The notes under the pieces were generated by a model. It had not been told where the DNA came from and made no database searches. It saw only the letters and a program-made list of their open reading frames with translations. Of a stretch of DNA of 13,814 nt, positions 1 through 9,400 are shown piece by piece. The stretch's first letter is position 1, and every line of letters begins with the position of its first letter. Source of the stretch: Smittium mucronatum (taxonomy: Eukaryota > Kickxellomycota > Harpellomycetes > Harpellales > Legeriomycetaceae); assembly GCA_001953115.1 (NCBI GenBank), contig LSSL01003861.1, positions 1 through 13,814 on the forward strand, read 5' to 3'. Made by a program: the position numbers and the translations under genes.

Positions 1-338
1 GCTGATTCGTAGCAAGAATACTTTATGACATTATTGTTAAATTCACCCCAACTGTCAGACTTTGAATAGGGAACCATAGCCACACGCACAAATCCACCTC
101 TGTTGCTAGCGTACCCCCATTTAACGGTCAATTCCTGACCCCTGGATACAACTACATCGTTACCGATGGTTTTCCCAGCCGATACCTCAGCCATTGAAGA
201 GTCGCAAGGGCCCTTGCACCCAGCTCCAGCCGAGCAGGTTCCCCACCATTTCACATTTCCTCTTGGTGGCGGATAGCTCAGTTTCGAGTCAGCGAAGCAG
301 TATCCTGCAAATAATACTAAAATTTCAAAAAGTTTCAT
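1..338 (-). CDS. Secreted LPMO-like/chitin-binding type-4-like protein, N-terminal part (gene continues beyond left edge)
   Basis: The frame is open from an ATG at 338-336 to the window edge: 112 full codons with no stop, and no intron before the edge. GC is about 46% by hand count, against roughly 20-25% in sampled AT-rich lines to the right. Residues 1-16 form a signal peptide with likely cleavage after Ala16, so the mature protein starts at Asp17. The mature part begins DSKLSYPPPRG, followed by two Trp (31, 32), Cys35, Cys41, KGPC (Cys45), a beta-strand-like stretch (RGQELTVKW, 66-74), NRGGF (79-83) and Cys109. From family knowledge, animal LPMO-like secreted proteins show H-x-[RK]-L-x-[FY]-PP-x-R at the mature N-terminus, then GPC, then V-x-W and HRGGF. 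The order and spacing here agree, so I infer that fold. Both expected copper-binding histidines appear replaced (Asp17, Asn79), so polysaccharide oxidation is doubtful and carbohydrate binding more plausible. All Trp codons are TGG and the only Gln is CAG, fitting the standard code. This start is chosen because it begins a signal peptide and lies just downstream of a TATA box. That it is a real secreted-protein gene is near certain; the family call is moderate. Confidence -1.
   Translation of the reverse strand, partial: MKLFEILVLFAGYCFADSKLSYPPPRGNVKWWGTCSAGAGCKGPCDSSMAEVSAGKTIGNDVVVSRGQELTVKWGYASNRGGFVRVAMVPYSKSDSWGEFNNNVIKYSCYES
291..338 (-). other. Signal peptide of the leftward gene
   Basis: Residues 1-16 read MKLFEILVLFAGYCFA: a short start with one Lys, a hydrophobic core (LFEILVLFAG) and a C-F-A end with small residues at -3 and -1. 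The predicted cut puts Asp17 at the mature N-terminus. That is the exact position where LPMO-like proteins usually expose their first copper-binding histidine, which supports both the start codon and the cleavage site. Confidence -1.
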
Positions 339-412
339 TGTTGTATAATGTATTTTAAATAAACTTAAGGGATATGCTTTTTCAATAGCCCACAAAGGCT
401 GCACTTTATATA
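339..412 (-). promoter_or_regulatory. Core promoter (TATA box) and short 5' leader of the leftward gene
   Basis: On the minus strand, TATATAAAG occupies 412-404, upstream of the ATG at 338. A start of transcription 30-36 bases downstream would fall at about 382-375, where the minus strand reads AAAGCATATCC, so the leader would be roughly 40 bases. The start codon context is ACAACAATGA, with A at -3, which is favourable for eukaryotic initiation. TATA-like strings are common in this AT-rich DNA, but this one has the right orientation and spacing relative to a clearly coding start. No upstream enhancer can be identified by eye. Confidence -1.
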
Positions 413-608
413 CTTTTTCACATCTAAGATGAGTTAGTTCTCTAAAATTTAGGATTTAAGTTAACTGCAAACAAGCCTCTTTCAAGTAAGTATTACCATC
501 TATTAAGACAAACCTTTCATAGATTAATTGAAACATATTGAAAACCTAGTCAAAAAAATTGATACATCACTTTTTCCCACAATCAATTCAGACAGGGTTT
601 GAAGGTGA

Positions 609-643
609 GGGGGGGGGGGGCTATCTTTTTTTTTAAAAAAAAG
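609..643. repeat. Poly-G run followed by an oligo-T/oligo-A palindrome
   Basis: Twelve consecutive G (609-620) are followed after five bases by T9 (626-634) and A8 (635-642), flanked by C and G. The T/A block is an inverted repeat that can fold back on itself. The G12 run is by far the longest G homopolymer in the window and may vary in length in the genome or in sequencing. No function is inferred. Confidence -1.
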
Positions 644-3217
644 AATTAAAATGGAAACACCAGTCTGAAAAGCTCGGGAATTTTTTTAATTGGGATTTAT
701 GAATGTTACAGGTGCCATTCTACATCAAAACTTTAATTACATACCAGTAACTCGATTCCCCGACCTCAAACACACTTGTAGATAAAGACTCGATTTTCGC
801 TTCACGCATTGTACAACATATAGAAAAACCACTCAATCACCTCATAAAAATCAGTCAATAAACAGCTTTAAAAAAATCTCCCCGCAATTGAATACTACAA
901 ATAAAAAAAATAACCATTACCCATCCTTCCATATAAAACTTTCTATTCAAGACATTTATTTTCAGTAAATACCAGATGTGTTTATATCTGAGTGTAAGAT
1001 TTTAAATGTCCCGATGTAACATTTCCTTATAACCAAATACGTTTAAATTCATTTGTACCACATAATCCCATGTATATGCATTAAATACTATCCCGTGATA
1101 TAAACCATATCCTCCCAACATTTTTAGCTTTTGACAATCATCTTTGAAACCAATTTACTTATCAATTACGGACCTACCCAAAAACTCTAAGTCAAAAAAA
1201 TTTAATGGGTGAAGATTACATCAGATTTATAGAAATACAAAAAATTGATTCGATGAATATAATGATTTTGATTATGGATAAGATTAGTCACCTATCGAAA
1301 TGTATTAAACATAACATCCTATTAAAACAACCAGTTCCTTATCCCCAAAATAAGTTCTATGGTGGTTTTTTCACCTTCAAAGCCTATTATACAATGAGCT
1401 TTGTATTGAAAAAATATCATTTTATTGGTCATTGTCTTAAGTTGATAAAGTTTATCAAGCCAAATTATAACTAATCAATATGAGCGTGTAAAATGTGGGC
1501 TGTAAAAAGCTAATAAACGCATTCGAGTTTCTTTTAATACGTGCAGTTTTCTAATATATATTATCAATACGCAAATTAAACTTTATTTCTTGATGATTTA
1601 GACGGGGTCACTAAGAGTTCAATATGATCTTTCAAATATTGTACGGAATTCATCAAACCCCCAACTGAGAATTTTTCGAGGTTGAGCTGGACCTATTAAA
1701 TCAATGGATTGGGTTTAAATTAGTTTGAATTGAACTATGCAAAATCATGAACAATGATTATTAGAATTTTAGAATTCGATCTCCTGCTAGTCCAATTAGG
1801 CCATTTGAAATAAAAATTGGAGATTTTTTTTTTAGCACTAAGCCTTGCAGTATTGATAATCAGAAAATATATGCAAAATTTGATCAATAAGGCAGATGGT
1901 AGTAATTTTTTTAAATTGGTTAGATTTTATCAAACAATCAATCAGCTCTAATAAAATAAAAATACAAATTAAAACCAAATTTTAATGAGTTTACATAGAG
2001 CAATTGCTTGGAAAAATATCCAAAGTTGGGGCAATAATATATTTTGATTGGCCTAAAATTCAAACTTATTCAGCTTTCTAATTTAAATCCGTGGAGGAAT
2101 TTTAAAAGGATGTTAAGTATATAAACCCGATAAATTATTCGAAACGAAAACTAAAAAAAAATCTTTTTACTATATTTACTCAAATTAAATTATATCATGG
2201 GGTGTATCACCAAATATTATGTAATACCAATATAAATTCCCCAACTCTTATGATATCAATTTTTTTAGCTCGAACTCCGTCGGCAAGATTGGATATAAAA
2301 TTCAATCTCAATTTAAACCGCCTATTTGATAAAAAAAATCCCAATATAATTAGCGAAAAGTCAAAAAAAAAAATTCATAATATGAAATCATATTAAAATT
2401 AAGAGGGTATCAGTTTAAAAGCGATGAAAACTATATTTGGCTGTTTAAACCTATATTTTCAATTCTATATTAATCATATTCAAAAATATTCAAAACCAAT
2501 GTTTAATTGAGATAAACATCCTTTTCTTGACTTAACTAAGAATGTTTATATATGAAAATAGAAAAAAAAAATTCTATATTTTCCTTGGATTGAAAAGCGT
2601 ATTAATGGGTGCTGTGTGTTAAAAAAGGGATTTTTTTATGAAAATACCTGTATTTTTTTAAAAAATAAGCTTTAGAGAAACTTTTTTGAATAAAAGATAG
2701 AAAGGGATATTAAAATTAATCTATAATAAAAAAAACTTACAAACCCATCTCTCATATTACCACTTTCTCGCATTCTCAATTTTTTTGAGATAGTCCTTTT
2801 AAGACGACTAACAGACATCCAAAAAATACTGAAAGAAGTAAAAAATTAAATTTCATAACATTTCTCTAATGCATAACGAATATACCTGGGCTATTTTAAT
2901 TGAGAGCAGACATTTCTATGTTAAAAATTTATATTTTCCTAAGTCAGAAATACACCAATAATATATTGTATAAAACTACTGAAATAAATGGAAGTTGTAA
3001 TTGAAAAAAGGAACTCCGTATTGGAAACATGTGAAAAATTTAATATCTATATATATTCTATTTGCATCGAACCATTGGTTATATAAATCGACTATCTAGA
3101 TTGATTGGAAACCTAAATACCATGTTTTTGAAAATTTCTTCCATTTACAGAATTTTATTTTTCATATTTAATAAATCAATAAATTCGAAAACCAAAAGAT
3201 TCAAACACGGCTTTAAT

Positions 3218-3240
3218 AAAAAAGAAAAAGAAAAAGAAAA
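3218..3240 (+). repeat. Short (AAAAAG)n purine microsatellite
   Basis: Six A then G, AAAAAG, AAAAAG and four A make about three to four copies of a six-base unit. It lies inside an open stretch (3062-3292) whose Lys/Glu-rich end is simply the translation of this repeat. Confidence -1.
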
Positions 3241-3351
3241 TGCTGTATCATATAAACTAAGTGATTTGATCAAAAAATGGTTGATATTGTAATATTATTT
3301 ATATATATTTAATTGCCTAAATGAAAACGCGTAGATGGAAATTTATTTGCT

Positions 3352-3367
3352 TAGTACATAGTACATA
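3352..3367. repeat. Two tandem copies of TAGTACA
   Basis: The sequence reads TAGTACATAGTACATA, two copies of a seven-base unit. It is short, and probably a chance or slippage duplication. Confidence -1.
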
Positions 3368-3940
3368 TTAATTATAATTTTTTAAATCATGTAAGCATTA
3401 AAGTTTATCACAAAATTTTAGTATATGACTATGATTTGTAGGCTTATAAAGTTTATAAAACCCAATATTAAAAATGTCCACTATTTAAATCTATAAAATC
3501 ATTTCAGAGATGTAAAAATTTGAAATTTTAAATATTATTTTTTCAATTCTCTTTTATTTTTGGTTTTTTTATTCCCGATTTAGCTCATTATATTATGATC
3601 TAGCATATTTAAATTCGATAGATATTTAAAATCACAACAAAATAAATCAATTAAAGAGTTTACAGAAAATTGAAATTTTTTATGTTTATACTAAATTTAA
3701 ACGTATTTTTATTAAAATATAGACTTATGTTAAACAAACGTTATCTAAAAAAATCGCTTACTTCAAATTAATTCATTATCATGGTGATTGAGAAATTGAT
3801 TTACTGGAAGATATAAAAGAATTACAAAAAATTATCTTATAATACTAATATAATATTCTTTATGAAAGTTATAAAATTTTGTATTTAAATTCATGAATGA
3901 AGGTTCGAGTAACAAAGCTTTCAAAAAAAAAAAAAACAAC

Positions 3941-3993
3941 TTTTTAAATTTTTTTAAATTTTTTATGCTTATTATTAATTTTAAAATAAATTT
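3941..3993 (+). repeat. Dispersed AT-rich repeat, copy A
   Basis: The first 20 bases (T5 A3 T7 A3 T2) are identical to 6356-6375. The rest matches 6378-6412 with a few substitutions and small gaps and ends in the shared string TTTAAAATAAATTT. Resemblance in AT-rich DNA can arise by chance, but two collinear blocks in the same order over about 55 bases make a shared origin likely. A run of 14 A lies just upstream (3923-3936), so this may be the remnant tail of a transposable element. No coding part or terminal repeat is visible. Confidence -1.
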
Positions 3994-6280
3994 TATTCGA
4001 AAAAATTAACTTTGCAGTAAATAAAAATTAGCGACACCATTACTGTTTATTTAATGAATCTCCTATGTAATATTCTCCTTGAATATTTCTTACAAACAAA
4101 ATTTTATCTAGTTATTTCAATTTTTATATTATTAAATGGAATTTGAAGTGGATTTTTCGGACGATAAATATCTCCATACATGGTTAATTTCATATTTATT
4201 TTATTCAAAGCCTCTATTGAAAAATTTTAGTCGAATCATGGAGCTTTATGAATGTTTAATAATAATTCAAAATTATTTTTTGCAATTTTAGATTCCAATA
4301 TATATTCCTTTTCATAAAATCTTATAAGTTTCAAAAATAAAATGAGAATAGAGTGTTTACCAGAAAGAAGATATAATTGGAGCTATCATCTATTCGGATT
4401 AAATTAAACTTAATATCTGATACAAAAAATAATGATTAGAAAAATTAGCATTAGTTAGGTTTAAGATATAATGGTGTGGTACATATATAGTGCTACCAAT
4501 TTTTTTTTCGATATCTATTGTAATCTACCAGTAAAAAGAATTGTAAAATTAAGTTTTTTTTGCATTTATTATAAATTATTTATAAAAATCAATATCTAAA
4601 TGCTAAAATATGAATTTTAATATGGAATAAATTAATTGCAGAATACCGTATATAGTTTTCTTTTCGTTCTAATTTTTTCCTTATTATGAGTAGTAGATCA
4701 CTTTCTTCACATCAGTTGCAGTTAAAATCATTGTAATTTACTCCAAAAAAATCGAACTGTTCCAAGTGATTACGAGTATTATATATTTTTTTGACTGACT
4801 TATTAAAAACACAAGATGTTTCTTTATTCTAAATCTGGACAATTTTTATAAACTAACATAAAACACTAAAAAATCAGCCTCTAATCCGATTAAAAATGTT
4901 GATTATTTATTTATGAGAATTAGGCACGTCAATCCATGAAAAAAAAGTACATATATTATTATTTTTATACCAGGTCCATACCCCCCACCCTTAATTTACA
5001 AAGTTAATCGCCAAAAGAAAATCTTTCCAGAAATACGAGTGCATTTATTTTAGAAATTGTTGAATATTGTTGACGTCAATTCCTGATAATCTATTTAATT
5101 AGATGAAGTCTCTTTGAGAAAAAAATTCAAGTATTTATTATCGAAACCATACAGCTGATTGACATATAAATCAGCATTTTAATTCAAAAGATGAGATTCA
5201 ATATAAGAAAAAGACATAAAATTTTCTTATTCAATAGAATTTAGAGTTTTCTCTGTACTATCAAGGATCGTATACAGAAAATTTTAGTGCAATAAGCTCT
5301 GCATACTTACAGAAGTCTATTAAGTGCTCTAAAAAGATGCTTTTTGTAAAAAAAAATTCACAGAATGGATCACACAAGAGAGAATTATGGCATAAATAAA
5401 TTCTTTAAATGATCCTAATCCAAATTGGGGTCTTCTAGCTATTTCAAAATGTGATTTATCAAAATATATGACAGCTGATGAGTTAAAAAGAAATTTATTG
5501 GTTTTTATATAGTCAATTTCATTAGAGAAGATTTTGTTCTGTATTTACAGGAGGTATTAAAGAAAAAAAATTTCAGGAAATTTTTTTCAGATCTGATGAA
5601 AACGATATTTATAGCTTTATCTACTTCCCCCTTCCCCATACATGCAGATCAATAAGATAAATTTCTAAAGAACGAATGTGATTTTTATGAGTCTATTACC
5701 TATCTTGATGACTATAATTTACTAAAGTTATAATTATTAGTTAAAATATTTAAAAAAAGAATATATAGAATATTATAAATCGGAAATTATCTTTTCTAGG
5801 GTTTATTAAGAAGACTTCTGTTTTTTAGTTTTTATTTTTTCAATATTTTGTAATTTTAAAGATAAAAATTCCGTTTATAAAACAATTAATTAAAAAGCAT
5901 GCTCTGGTCTTAATATTCAAGAGTTATCGTATTTATATAACCATTTTAAAAAAAGGAACGTTGATACTCAGAAAAAATTTCGACTAAAAGATTAAAATGT
6001 AGATAAACAGGGAATTTTTTTCTCGTATTTACTATAATTTTTTATATGTTACTTCCTTTCAAAGATTTAATTTAAAAAAGAATAACTAATTTAAGTAAAA
6101 TATGACTTCCAAGTCTCGGTTTTAGAAAAGTACTTTAAAATAAAGCCTCAGGATTGTTTGGGGAAACCATTATCAAGGAAGACCATCCATTGATTTTAGA
6201 AGGTTTTTATTAAGCTATTCATTAAACCAAAGAATAATTTTTTTTCTTATAGGTAATAGATCTCAAGAGTCTTATCATGA
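3994..6280. other. AT-rich intergenic DNA, no supported gene
   Basis: No frame on either strand stays open long enough to be credible. Short C-runs occur at about 4981-4990 and 5626-5637. A 10-base palindrome with the CRE sequence is listed separately. No RNA gene, splice-bounded exon series or transposon end was recognised. Confidence -1.
5070..5079. promoter_or_regulatory. Perfect palindrome TTGACGTCAA (CRE-type site)
   Basis: The core TGACGTCA (5071-5078) is the consensus full site for CREB/ATF-type bZIP factors. A given 8-mer with four G/C would be expected well under once in this window by rough calculation (about 0.07 times). However, no supported gene lies within several kilobases, so a regulatory role is only a possibility. 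Confidence -1.
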
Positions 6281-6350
6281 ATGTGGAGCCCCCTTGAACC
6301 AATGCCCTTGAGGTATGGAGCTGCTAGAGCGGCAGAGGGGTGTAGGGTGA
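6281..6350. repeat. GC-rich island in AT-rich DNA, probable fragment of a mobile or repeated element
   Basis: About 41 of 70 bases are G or C by hand count, with abrupt borders against AT-rich sequence on both sides. It contains two direct copies of CCCTTGA (6291-6297 and 6305-6311) and a G-rich right half (GGCAGAGGGGTGTAGGG). It directly abuts the second copy of the dispersed AT-rich repeat. The frames carry stops and I recognise no protein. On the minus strand, GGTTCAAGGGG recalls a pol III B box only loosely and no A box is present, so a SINE cannot be claimed. Confidence -1.
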
Positions 6351-6355
6351 CAATT

Positions 6356-6412
6356 TTTTTAAATTTTTTTAAATTAGTTTTTATAACTTTTTATTAACTT
6401 TAAAATAAATTT
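6356..6412 (+). repeat. Dispersed AT-rich repeat, copy B
   Basis: This copy matches copy A at 3941-3993: the first 20 bases are identical, then come AG and a diverged block ending TTTAAAATAAATTT. It begins five bases after the GC-rich island, so island and repeat may belong to one inserted element of which copy A keeps only the AT-rich end. Confidence -1.
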
Positions 6413-9400
6413 CCAGTAAAAAAAAATCATGAATGTGGAAAAGTGGGTTTTCTAAATAAAAGCCCATCCAAAATCTATATAAATTTCAGAAATAAGGTCA
6501 TAATTAATTCCATTGATTTTTATTTAATTAATGAACACAAAAATCCAAAAAAATATCCATATAAAACTCATCTTTAAGTAAAACCCCAAAATAAAATTAT
6601 ATTTGCATTCCTTTTATCTTTTTTTAAATATGTAAACTTTCTCAACTAATATCCATGGAATTTTGTAAAATTAATGGAAATATTTATTCTGATTTAGCGA
6701 GAAAACGGAAAAAAGAGGGGGCAGCATATTTATGTCTTTTCCAATAAATTAGTACCATAGTCAAAAATAAAAAACATTAAGACCTTTTTTTACTATCTTG
6801 GTAGCTAACTTGTTCTTGAGTGGAATTAAATTCACTTAAAATATCAAAAATGTTTACATATATTATTTGGGATTTAAAGATGGGAGAGAACAGTTTGATT
6901 AAAAAAGAATCGATTTTTTTGTTATGGATAACCAGCTTCATTAAAAGGAAAATCGGTGAATATTTTTCCTCTCTTCTAAGTATTTTTTCTCAAAATATTC
7001 GTGCAAATATATAACCAAACTCTAATGATACTTGAATAATAAAAACTTAATTTAATAAATTAAATCTGGCGAATAATGGTCTTAAATTTGGAAATATCTA
7101 CAGAAATCACTTCATAAGCTCTTATTTTAACATCAATCCTCGATATAGAAAATTTTCATTATATTGTATTGTCTATTAGCGAGTTTTTTTTTTCAGAATT
7201 AATTTTATCTTTTTGTTGGTTATAATTATATTTCTTGCATAAATTTGTTTAATGATCCAAAAGATAAGTTTATTCAAATAAATTATAAGGAGTTACTATC
7301 GGTTATTCTTCTTTAAAAAAATAAACTAGGTACTATATTGATTAGTTTTGTTATATCATGACAACAAAAATACTTTCGCAAAGTAAAAATATTTAAAGAG
7401 TTTTTCAGAGCTTGTATGATATTATATGTTACAATACAGTTTTTTAGTATCCATTAAAAGCTATAAATCTTCTAAGTTACCCCCTTTCTGTATAATAAAT
7501 ATTCTCTAAGCAATTAACCGATCGGACTGGATTTTAGAAAAGAAAGGGACATATATTTCACTTTAGAAACTATAAGATCATCAACATGAAGATTTTTATT
7601 AATTTAATACTAAAAACTCAGTTGTGAAAAATAACAAAAAAATTCCATATATATGAACAAAGTAATGGGAAGCTCGCTGAACTGAAAATGGTATGAATAA
7701 ATCGACATCTATGTTTATCACCTATAGTAACTATATTTAGATGTAATTTAGAAAGCACAAAAAGATAGATTCAGAATTACTCTTGAAAATATAATTTATA
7801 AATAATCTATATTGTAAAAAGATAAAACAACGTTATATATATCCCTGATAATTATATAAAATAAAAAACAACCGTAAAGGGTCAAATATTATGAAAGTTC
7901 TCATTGTTGGAAATGAAGAGCACAATATTTTCAGATTGGAGGATTAAAGGCGAAACTTAAAAAATCAGGGTCTCTGAAATAGTGAAGATGTACTGTTGTT
8001 TTTAAAAAAATTAATTTTAGAAGAATGTAACAGTAAATTTTCAATTTTAAACCAAAGTTATTTATGAATTATATTGATAAAATGAATGAGAAGGTATCAT
8101 AATAACTGATGTTAAAACATTTGGAATAATTTAATATTTTGAAAATATGAAAATAATAACTTATTTTCTTTTAAATTATCTCTATCGAAACTGAATGAGG
8201 TTTCAGAATAGTAATTGCGATGGATATTTCTCGCATAATCTAAATAAAACATAAAACTCGTTTAATGAGACATCTTATAAGATCGTGCATTGATGTAAAT
8301 ATAGTGATGGGATTCTAAGAGTTTTTCTATCTTTATAAATAATATTTAAAAAATACAACTGAGCCCAATATTAAACATTATCTTAGTTTTTAAATGACTA
8401 TTAAGCGCTACAATTTTTCACCGAAATTACAGTAATAGTGTAAGCAATTTCAAAAAGGTTAAAAAATAAAAATATCTAAGTTTTTTTTTCTACAAAATTA
8501 AACGAATGGTGAGTAAAATTTTTATATAACGAGAACAAATATTTCATCCATACTTTATAATATTTTTAAGACGAATCCCCAATATGAATGAGAAAAAAAC
8601 TTCAAACATCACTGCTCAATCTTTAAAAATTTAACAAAATTCAGTGGATGAATATACATTCAAATATCCAATTTCAAATAAATTTTATTATGAAAAGGGA
8701 AAATCTAAAATTTTGGAATATTACGTTTATTTAATAAATAATTTTAATTTAAAGTCAAGATTAAAAATGTGCTTTAAAACTTTTAGAAGGAAATAGTTTT
8801 GAATATTATTTTATAGATAAAAATAAGATATTTATTCATTTTTTTCTCATTAAAACATGAACGTGATGCTTTGGAAGGAACTAGTTGTTTTAGAAAAGAT
8901 GGAAGATGATTTATTTCCGTTAGGATTATAAGCAGCACAACCTCCCTTAAATATTACAAAATGGTACTTTAAAATTGAGATTCGTTAATTAATTGGTCAA
9001 AAATTTAGTGCAATTATAGAAGCTTTTTACGATAATATCTAGCTTAGGATTTATGAATACTTTGATCATTCTGAACAATGTATTTCAAATTAAAAACCCC
9101 TCAAAAAAATAAGGTGATTTTATAAAAAAAAAATTAATAAATAAAAAAAAAACCCCCTATTAAATAAAAAAGCATAGAAAAATGTAGCAAAGGCCTCAAA
9201 CAAAAATAATTATTCAATTATAAACAATTAAAGAAGAAAAATTTTCATTAAGATTTTTTACTCATGATGAATTAAATGAACTTTGATAAGAAATTTCTGA
9301 AAAATAATCTACAGACTCTGCTTAAATAGTGAGTTATGAATTTGAAAATAATTTTCAAAAGATTTTTATTCCAACCAATATTTTTTTGGTATTTATGAGC

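Larger units (their letters stand above)
413..3940. other. AT-rich intergenic DNA, no supported gene
   Basis: Stops occur densely in all six frames. Some 60-90 codon open stretches exist (the longest is 1205-1474, plus strand), but they are no longer than expected by chance at this composition. They also lack domains, signal peptides and similarity I recognise. Bases 413-1200 are somewhat less A/T-biased than what follows and contain the poly-G run noted separately. No RNA gene was recognised. Simple tracts include (AAAAAG)n at 3218-3240 and TAGTACA repeated twice near 3352. Confidence -1.

Noticed and set aside
1205..1474. Longest ATG-led open frame in the window, 89 residues, plus strand.
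   Set aside because: Its length matches the chance maximum for this composition. It has no domain, signal peptide or coherent membrane pattern, and its start context is weak (T at -3).
2202..2396. 64-residue open frame, plus strand.
   Set aside because: Its Asn/Ile/Lys-rich composition is typical of random AT-rich DNA, and no supporting context was seen.
3062..3292. 76-residue open frame with a Lys/Glu-rich end.
   Set aside because: The charged end is the translation of an (AAAAAG)n microsatellite; the rest has no recognisable feature.
3902..3936. GGTTCGAGT followed by a 14-A run, recalling a pol III B box and a SINE tail.
   Set aside because: The B-box match breaks off before its final CC, no A box lies upstream, and no tRNA fold can be drawn.
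5357..5509. Plus-strand stretch with a protein-like reading around NDPNPNWGLLAISKCDLS.
   Set aside because: It is interrupted by TAA at 5393, only 38 codons are open after it, and no family or splice signals were recognised. Such stretches are expected many times by chance.
6281..6310. GGTTCAAGGGG on the minus strand as a tRNA or SINE B box.
   Set aside because: The end of the match is wrong, and no A box or cloverleaf is seen.
6820..7014. 64-residue open frame, plus strand.
   Set aside because: It is within chance length, rich in Ile/Ser/Lys/Phe, and has no family resemblance.
7047..7063. Palindrome TTAATTTA-A-TAAATTAA.
   Set aside because: Short A/T-only palindromes are expected often at this composition.
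7081..9117. Idea that the desert is one long gene in a reassigned code (TAA/TAG as Gln, TGA as Trp), as in some ciliates, because plus-strand frame 1 reads like protein when stops are ignored.
   Set aside because: Stops make up about 7% of codons in that frame, close to random. Trp would be implausibly common, and the other frames look equally protein-like. The one clear gene in the window uses only TGG for Trp and CAG for Gln. A code without stops keeps any frame open, so openness is no evidence.
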